Source of the DNA: a bacterium
GTDB lineage: Bacteria > Chloroflexota > Dormibacteria > Aeolococcales > Bog-877
DNA: 10,776 nucleotides
NCBI GenBank assembly: GCA_021844355.1
Contig: JAKBTP010000034.1
Coordinates: 7,827-18,602 of the forward strand
Direction: 5' to 3'
A model generated the notes under the pieces. That model had not been told where the DNA came from, did not search any database, and was given only the letters and a program-made list of their open reading frames with translations. Shown piece after piece: positions 6,668 to 10,776 of the stretch (position 1 is its first letter; every line of letters begins with the position of its first letter). The position numbers and the translations under genes were made by a program.

Positions 6668-7546
6668 ATGAGCCTGTTCCTAGCCTCCGTCGGATTCGGC
6701 CTTGTGACCGCCTCGGTGCTGGCGATCGCCGCGGTGGGCTTCTCGGTCCAGTTCGGGGTCACCGACGTCATCAACCTGGCCTATGGCTCGGTGATGATCG
6801 CCAGTGCCTACGTCGCCTACTTCGTGAACCAGCTGGGCCCGGGGGTGTCCATCTGGCTGGCGATGCTGGTGGCGGCCGTCCTGGGGGCGCTGCTGTCCCT
6901 GGTGATCAACAAATATGTTTATGCCCCCTTCCAACGCCGGGGGATGGCGCCCATCGGGATCGTGATCGTCTCCCTGGGGATGCTGCTCATCATCGAGTAC
7001 ACCATCCAGGCGGTCCAGGGAACCGGCAACCTCTCCTACACCATGAGCCAGGGTCCGACCCTGACGTTCGCCGGCCTGATCCTGAGCGGGGTCCAGCTGG
7101 CGATCATCGGGCTGAGCGTCGTGTTCATGGTGGGCCTGCACCTGCTGCTGCGCTACACCCGCTTCGGCAAGGCCATGCGGGCCACCGCCGCGGATCGCAC
7201 CCTGGCCCGCAACTGCGGCATCCGCACCGATCGGGTGGTGACCCTGGCCTGCCTGCTGACCGGCGCCCTCTGCGGGATCTCCGGCACCACCTTCGCCATC
7301 AATCTGGGGAGCTTCGGGGCCACCAGTGCCGACCTGTTCCTGGTCATGATCCTGGCCGCCGTCTTCCTGGGGGGGCCGGGTCAGCCCTACGGGGCGATGC
7401 TGGGGGCGCTGGTGATCGGAGTGATCACCGAGGTCAGCGCGGTGTTCATCACCGCCGACTACAAGTACGTGCCCGCGTTCGTGATCCTGCTGGTGATCCT
7501 GGCGGTGCGCCCGCGGGGGATCTTCAACGCCGGGGCCATCGGGTGA
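6668..7546 (+). CDS. livH: LIV-type ABC transporter permease, LivH family
   Basis: One of the two membrane subunits of the HAAT importer (292 aa, normal length). It has roughly eight hydrophobic segments, with the family motif FGVTDVINLAYGSVMI (29-44) near the N-terminus. The cytoplasmic coupling loop RFGKAMRATAADRTLARNCGI (165-185) contacts the ATPase, and the C-terminus has RPRGIF (281-286). The ATG has AGGGGAC about 11 nt upstream. It follows the binding-protein gene by 84 nt containing the hairpin. The TGA stop is followed by 69 nt without any further stop in the same frame, leading straight into the next gene. Codons 82-85 (AAA TAT GTT TAT) are an AT-rich exception in an otherwise GC-biased gene. 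Confidence 0.93.
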   Translation: MSLFLASVGFGLVTASVLAIAAVGFSVQFGVTDVINLAYGSVMIASAYVAYFVNQLGPGVSIWLAMLVAAVLGALLSLVINKYVYAPFQRRGMAPIGIVIVSLGMLLIIEYTIQAVQGTGNLSYTMSQGPTLTFAGLILSGVQLAIIGLSVVFMVGLHLLLRYTRFGKAMRATAADRTLARNCGIRTDRVVTLACLLTGALCGISGTTFAINLGSFGATSADLFLVMILAAVFLGGPGQPYGAMLGALVIGVITEVSAVFITADYKYVPAFVILLVILAVRPRGIFNAGAIG

Positions 7547-7602
7547 TGCGGTGACGCCCGCCGCGGTGCCGGACCGGCGGCGCACCTTGGGCCGTCCTTC
7601 TC

Positions 7603-7607
7603 GAGGG
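7603..7607 (+). promoter_or_regulatory. RBS favouring the GTG at 7616
   Basis: GAGGG lies 8 nt before GTG at 7616. The other in-frame candidate, GTG at 7607, has no purine-rich site in the right place. No other start codon exists between the livH stop and 7607. Confidence 0.45.
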
Positions 7608-7615
7608 TGGGGAAG

Positions 7616-9430
7616 GTGAGCCAGGCGACCCTGTTCTACCTGGCCAACCTGCTCACCTACGGGGCGGTAGACGTGATCGCCTGCCTGGGGCTCTCGATGC
7701 AGTTCGGGGTCGCGGGGATCAGCAACTTCGGCTACATCCTGTTCCAGGCGGCGGGGGCCTACACGGCCGCGATCCTGGCCCTGCCCCCCGACACCGCCAA
7801 CGGCGGCTTCCAGAAGTACATAGGAGGGTGGGGGCTGCCCTTTCCCGTGCCCCTGATCGGGGCCGCGGTCGTGGGCGGGCTGATCGCACTGCCCTTCACC
7901 CTCCTGGTGGGTCGCCGCCTGACCGGGCATGTGGCGGCCATCGGGCTCTTGGTGACGGCGGTCATGTTCAACCTCCTGGTGACCAACTTCGTGCCACTCT
8001 TCAACGGCGCCGCCGGCCTCTCCCTGGTGCCCCAGCCGCTGCAGAACGTGTTCAACCCCCAGAGCCAGACCTATCAGTGGGTGTACGGGGCGGGCGCCGC
8101 GCTCCTGGCCCTGGGCACCTACTTCCTCTTCCGGCGGATCACCGAGTCGCCCTACGGGCGCAGCCTGCGGGCGATGCGCGACAACGGCCAGGTGGCCGAC
8201 TCCCTGGGCAAGGATCTGCTCAGCATGCGCACCGCCATGCTGGTCCTGGGAGGGATGGCGGCCGGCCTCTCGGGAGGGGTCCTGGTGGGGTTCATCACCC
8301 TCTGGGACCCGGGGGCCTGGGGGTACGCCGAGACCATCGTCCTGTTCGCGGCGGTGATCATCGGGGGCAGCGGCAACCACAAGGGGGCGGTGCTCGGGGC
8401 CCTGCTGGTCCCTCTCGGATTCGAGGAGGCCAGCCGGTTCATCCCGTCGTCGCTGGGCCCGCCGGGGATGATCCCCGCCCTGCAGTGGGTGGCCATCGGC
8501 CTCCTGATCGTGGGCTTCCTGTGGTTCCGACCCCAGGGGGTGATCCCCGAGCCGCGCCGCAAGGTTTTCGCCTGGGCCCAGGGCCGGCTCGCCGGGCCGC
8601 GGGATGGGGTGGCCGGGCCGGTGACCTCCCCCGCGATGAGTCCGCCCGCGGGGGAGGCGGCCACGCCTCGGGGGGGCGCCATCCTCAGCACCGAGGGGGT
8701 GGTGGTCGACTTCGGCGGCGTCAAGGCCGTGGACGGGGTCAGCCTCTCGGTGCAGAGGGGACGCCTCTCCGGGCTCATCGGGCCCAACGGAGCCGGGAAG
8801 TCCACCCTCCTGGCGGCGCTGGCCGGTTCCGTGCGGGTGGCGGAGGGCCGGATCTACTTCGAGGGCCAGGACGTCACCCAGATGCCCACGTATCTGCGGG
8901 CCCGCGCCGGGCTGGTGCGGACCTTCCAGCTGGCCAGTGAGTTCAAGCGCCTCACTGTGGTGGAGAACCTCATCTCCGCGGTCCCGGGTCAGCGGGGGGA
9001 TACGTTCCGGGGCTCCCTGCGCGGCCGGCGCTACTGGGGGCGCGAGGAGCTGGCGGCCATCGAACGGGCCCGGGAGCTGATGGAGCGGTTCGGGCTCATC
9101 GAGTACGCGGACACCTACGCCGGCAACCTCTCCGGGGGCCAGCGCCGGCTGGTGGAGATCATGCGGGCCCTGATGGCGGAGCCCCGGCTGCTGCTCCTGG
9201 ACGAGCCGATGGCGGGGATCCACCCCAGCCTGGCGCGCAAGATCGGGGCCAACCTGCAGCAGCTCTGCGCCGAGGGTATGACGATCCTCCTGGTCGAGCA
9301 CGAGCTGGCCTTCATGGACGAGTTCTGCGACCCGGTGACGGTCCTCGCCGAGGGCCGCATCCTCGCGGAGGGGACCATGGTGGAGCTGAGGCGCCACGCC
9401 GAGGTGGTGGAGGCCTACCTTGTCGGCTGA
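7616..9430 (+). CDS. Fused LIV-type permease and ATPase (LivM-LivG)
   Basis: A two-domain importer subunit of about 604 aa; residues count from the GTG at 7616. Residues about 5-310 are a LivM permease: FGVAGISNFGYILFQAAGAY near the N-terminus, the coupling loop SPYGRSLRAMRDNGQVADSLG (178-198), FRPQG (305-309). A Pro/Ala/Gly-rich linker (about 320-355) leads to a complete LivG ATPase: Walker A GPNGAGKST (389-397), Q-loop RTFQ with Gln438, signature LSGGQRR (505-511), Walker B LLLLDEP (525-531) and His562 in LVEHE. All catalytic elements are present. GTG 7616 is preferred for its RBS; GTG 7607 would add three residues. Its last codons overlap the next gene by 11 nt. Such fusions are known in actinobacterial and other LIV systems and fix the pairing of one ATPase with one permease. 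Confidence 0.93.
   Translation: MSQATLFYLANLLTYGAVDVIACLGLSMQFGVAGISNFGYILFQAAGAYTAAILALPPDTANGGFQKYIGGWGLPFPVPLIGAAVVGGLIALPFTLLVGRRLTGHVAAIGLLVTAVMFNLLVTNFVPLFNGAAGLSLVPQPLQNVFNPQSQTYQWVYGAGAALLALGTYFLFRRITESPYGRSLRAMRDNGQVADSLGKDLLSMRTAMLVLGGMAAGLSGGVLVGFITLWDPGAWGYAETIVLFAAVIIGGSGNHKGAVLGALLVPLGFEEASRFIPSSLGPPGMIPALQWVAIGLLIVGFLWFRPQGVIPEPRRKVFAWAQGRLAGPRDGVAGPVTSPAMSPPAGEAATPRGGAILSTEGVVVDFGGVKAVDGVSLSVQRGRLSGLIGPNGAGKSTLLAALAGSVRVAEGRIYFEGQDVTQMPTYLRARAGLVRTFQLASEFKRLTVVENLISAVPGQRGDTFRGSLRGRRYWGREELAAIERARELMERFGLIEYADTYAGNLSGGQRRLVEIMRALMAEPRLLLLDEPMAGIHPSLARKIGANLQQLCAEGMTILLVEHELAFMDEFCDPVTVLAEGRILAEGTMVELRRHAEVVEAYLVG
9409..9413 (+). promoter_or_regulatory. RBS deciding the TTG start of livF
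   Basis: GGAGG, inside the end of livMG, lies 6 nt before TTG at 9420. No ATG or GTG occurs in frame before the Walker A region, so the TTG is needed to include the complete N-terminal strand. Confidence 0.6.
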
Positions 9431-10193
9431 GATCGCGGGGGCGCAAGTCCGGGGGGCGGCCCTGGCCACCGAGCTCCTCTCCGCGGGCTACCAGGGCCGG
9501 CCGGTGGTGCAGGAGCTCTCGATCCGGGTCGACCCGGGCGAGGTGGTCTCGGTGGTGGGGCCCAACGGGTCCGGCAAGAGCACCCTGCTCAAGGCGCTGA
9601 TCGGCGTCGTCCAGGTGCTGGGGGGCAGAGTCCTCTGGGAGGGGAGGGAGGTGACCAACTGGTCCCCCGACGCGGCCGCGCGGGCCGGGGTCGGCTATGT
9701 CCCCCAGGTGGACGACGTCTTCGCCCCCCTCACCGTCAAGGAGAACCTGGAGATGGGCGGCTACCTGCTTCCGGTGCGCGAGGTTCCCGGCCGGATCACC
9801 CACGTCCTGGACGTCTTCCCCCAGCTCTCCCGGATGCTCTCCCGGCGCGCCGGGCGGCTCTCCGGGGGGGAGCGCAAGATGCTGGCGATGGGGAGGGTCC
9901 TGATGCTTCAGCCCCGGGCATTTGTCTTGGACGAGCCCACCGCCAACCTGGCCCCCGCCCTGGCCAACATGGTCCTCGAGGACCACATCCGCCAGCTCAG
10001 CGCCACCGGGGCCTCGGTGCTGATCGTGGAGCAGCGGGCCCGCGCCGTCCTGGCGATATCTGACCGCACCTACGTGATGGCCGGGGGCCGCTGCCAGCTG
10101 GAGGGCACCCCCGCCGAGCTGATCGCCAGCCCCGACTTCGCCGAGACCTTCCTCGGGGGGGCGAGGCGGCCGGCGGCGCCGACGGGGGACTGA
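9420..10193 (+). CDS. livF: LIV-type ABC transporter ATPase, LivF family
   Basis: The second ATPase of the HAAT importer (257 aa). Walker A is GPNGSGKST (47-55), the Q-loop Gln96 is in YVPQ, the signature is LSGGERK (148-154), Walker B is AFVLDEP (167-173), and the H-loop position is Gln205 in LIVEQR. Gln instead of His there is characteristic of LivF proteins (VEQ), not a defect. The C-terminus is a short Ala/Arg/Pro tail with a 7-G run in its DNA. The TTG start overlaps the livMG stop by 11 nt, so translation is probably coupled. It forms a heterodimer with the LivG domain of the fusion. It is the last gene of the transporter operon; a hairpin follows 12 nt after the stop. Confidence 0.93.
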   Translation: MSAEIAGAQVRGAALATELLSAGYQGRPVVQELSIRVDPGEVVSVVGPNGSGKSTLLKALIGVVQVLGGRVLWEGREVTNWSPDAAARAGVGYVPQVDDVFAPLTVKENLEMGGYLLPVREVPGRITHVLDVFPQLSRMLSRRAGRLSGGERKMLAMGRVLMLQPRAFVLDEPTANLAPALANMVLEDHIRQLSATGASVLIVEQRARAVLAISDRTYVMAGGRCQLEGTPAELIASPDFAETFLGGARRPAAPTGD

Positions 10194-10204
10194 GCCCGGC
10201 CCGT

Positions 10205-10219
10205 CCCGCCCTGGGCGGG
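10205..10219 (+). terminator. Possible terminator hairpin after livF
   Basis: CCCGCC and GGCGGG pair over 6 bp around a CTG loop, 12 nt after the livF stop and before the next promoter. There is no U-tract. In GC-rich actinobacteria such hairpins can still terminate, but the evidence is positional. Confidence 0.35.
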
Positions 10220-10235
10220 GTCGCCACCCGAGATG

Positions 10236-10264
10236 TGGTTACTCCATACCCCACCGGGTATAAT
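10236..10264 (+). promoter_or_regulatory. Promoter of the thiol-protein/DUF302 operon
   Basis: A perfect TATAAT -10 (10259-10264) has a weak -35 TGGTTA (10236-10241) with 17-nt spacing. Transcription would start near 10271, about 80 nt before the first ATG. The overlap with a palindrome supports a regulated promoter. Confidence 0.6.
10246..10261 (+). promoter_or_regulatory. CsoR/CstR-type operator overlapping the -10
   Basis: ATACCC-CACC-GGGTAT is a perfect 6-nt inverted repeat with a 4-nt spacer. CsoR-family repressors (copper-sensing CsoR, persulfide-sensing CstR) bind sites of this pattern. Its right half shares TAT with the -10, so binding would block polymerase. DUF302 genes are often found near such regulators, in keeping with the gene content here. 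No repressor gene is visible in the window; it may lie beyond the right edge. Confidence 0.55.
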
Positions 10265-10350
10265 GGCGGAGAGGTGCGGACTGACCGCCCGGTGCCGAGC
10301 TCTTCTGGTGCCGGTCGGGTGCCGATCTCCCAGACCAGGGAGGACCGAAG

Positions 10351-10638
10351 ATGGCGCTGATCGACCAGCTGGAGCACGGGGCGGAGGTCACGGGCTTCGT
10401 CACCCCGGGCTGCCCCTTTGCCCCCAGCCTCGCCAAGCGCATGGCGCTGGCCTCGGAGAAGGACAGTGCCCGGACCCTCGAGGCCAACGAGTTCCCGGAG
10501 TTCTCCCGGCGCCGCGGAGTCCGCGGCCTGCCCCACACCGAGGTCGACGGGGGCCGCTCCTCCCTGGGGGCCCTGCCCGCGGGGCACTTCGTGGGGCGGG
10601 TGCTGTCGCTGGCCGCCGGATCTCAGGTTCCGGCATGA
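10351..10638 (+). CDS. Small thioredoxin/glutaredoxin-fold protein with a single active-site cysteine
   Basis: A 95-aa cytoplasmic protein with a recognisable thioredoxin-fold core. It has a beta strand then FVTPGCPFAPSLAKRMALAS (16-35) where relatives have a CPYCP-type site, EANEFPEF (44-51), and GVRGLPHTEVDG (56-67) with the cis-proline Pro61. It resembles the glutaredoxin-like domains of small protein disulfide oxidoreductases (EANEFPEL...YGVRGVPKT). Cys21 is the only cysteine; the resolving cysteine is Ala24 (GCC), so it cannot form the usual CXXC disulfide. This suggests a monothiol, persulfide-carrying, metal-binding or redox-regulated role. AGGGAGG lies 7 nt before the ATG. Its TGA overlaps the next ATG (ATGA), indicating coupled translation with the DUF302 gene. 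The fold assignment is fairly confident; the function is unknown. Confidence 0.8.
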   Translation: MALIDQLEHGAEVTGFVTPGCPFAPSLAKRMALASEKDSARTLEANEFPEFSRRRGVRGLPHTEVDGGRSSLGALPAGHFVGRVLSLAAGSQVPA

Positions 10639-10776
10639 GCGCCGACCAGTACGCGTTCTTGGTCAGCGTCCCACTTTCGATCTCGGAGGCGGAGGAGGCC
10701 GTGCGGCGGGAGCTGGCGGCCGAGGGTTTCGGGGTCCTCACCGAGATCGACGTGCGCGCCACGCTGCGGCAGAAGC
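10635..10776 (+). CDS. DUF302 family protein, 5' part only
   Basis: The first 47 codons are visible before the right edge. The segment EAEEAVRRELAAEGFGVLTE (18-37) followed by IDVRATLRQK (38-47) matches the start of DUF302 domains, which typically read EGFGVLTEIDV(K/R)ATL. The biochemical role of DUF302 is not settled. These proteins often sit with CsoR/CstR-type regulators, rhodaneses and sulfur carriers, which agrees with the operator upstream. The ATG overlaps the preceding stop by 4 nt (ATGA). Confidence 0.82.
   Translation, partial: MSADQYAFLVSVPLSISEAEEAVRRELAAEGFGVLTEIDVRATLRQK

Noticed and set aside
6680..9469. A very long antisense open frame (over 900 codons) opposite livH and livMG
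   Set aside because: It is a by-product of GC-biased third positions. The translation is dominated by Gly, His, Gln, Arg, Asp and Pro with no domain, and the sense strand has complete, motif-rich genes.
10291..10324. Three GGTGCCG copies in the leader of the thiol-protein operon as a binding-site array
   Set aside because: Spacings are irregular (16 and 11 nt) and such heptamers are expected in GC-rich DNA.

Overview
This is very GC-rich DNA with strongly GC-biased third codon positions and TTG/GTG starts. The gene content (a five-component LIV-type transporter, a lipoprotein binding protein, CoA chemistry) fits a soil- or water-type actinobacterium or another high-GC Terrabacteria lineage. 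No rRNA, tRNA, phage, IS or CRISPR sequence was seen, and the taxonomic call is an inference from composition and gene style only.

Layout. (1) Positions 1-3723, minus strand: a three-gene run with short gaps. It reads from a thiamine-diphosphate (TPP) enzyme of the acetolactate-synthase/IlvG-like group, through a formyl-CoA:oxalate CoA-transferase (Frc/YfdW type, with catalytic Asp, Gln17 and Gln48), to the ATP-grasp (beta-type) part of an ADP-forming acyl-CoA synthetase that runs off the left edge. (2) Positions 3724-4133: a divergent control region with a good sigma70-like promoter for the right-hand genes. Two imperfect palindromes sit over the two candidate -10 elements, and their half-sites share GTGGTRTA. 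(3) Positions 4134-10193, plus strand: a fumarylacetoacetate-hydrolase-superfamily enzyme, then a complete branched-chain/hydrophobic amino acid (HAAT) ABC importer: lipoprotein binding protein, LivH permease, a LivM-LivG permease-ATPase fusion, and LivF. Strong hairpins flank the binding-protein gene. (4) Positions 10205-10776, plus strand: after a possible terminator, a new unit whose -10 (TATAAT) is overlapped by a CsoR/CstR-type palindrome (ATACCC-N4-GGGTAT). It drives a tiny thioredoxin/glutaredoxin-fold protein with a single cysteine (CPFA instead of CPYC), translationally coupled to a DUF302 protein cut by the right edge.

How the parts may work together (inference). Regions 1-3 look like one divergently controlled catabolic locus for a small organic acid or acyl compound. 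The importer brings it in and the FAH-family enzyme cleaves or hydrates an oxo-acid. The CoA-transferase activates a carboxylate, the TPP enzyme decarboxylates or cleaves the 2-oxo or 2-hydroxyacyl compound, and the ADP-forming synthetase conserves the thioester as ATP. Oxalate is the obvious candidate because of Frc, but the TPP enzyme lacks the visible hallmarks of oxalyl-CoA decarboxylase, so the substrate is open. Region 4 is unrelated in function and looks like a small reactive-sulfur or copper stress operon.
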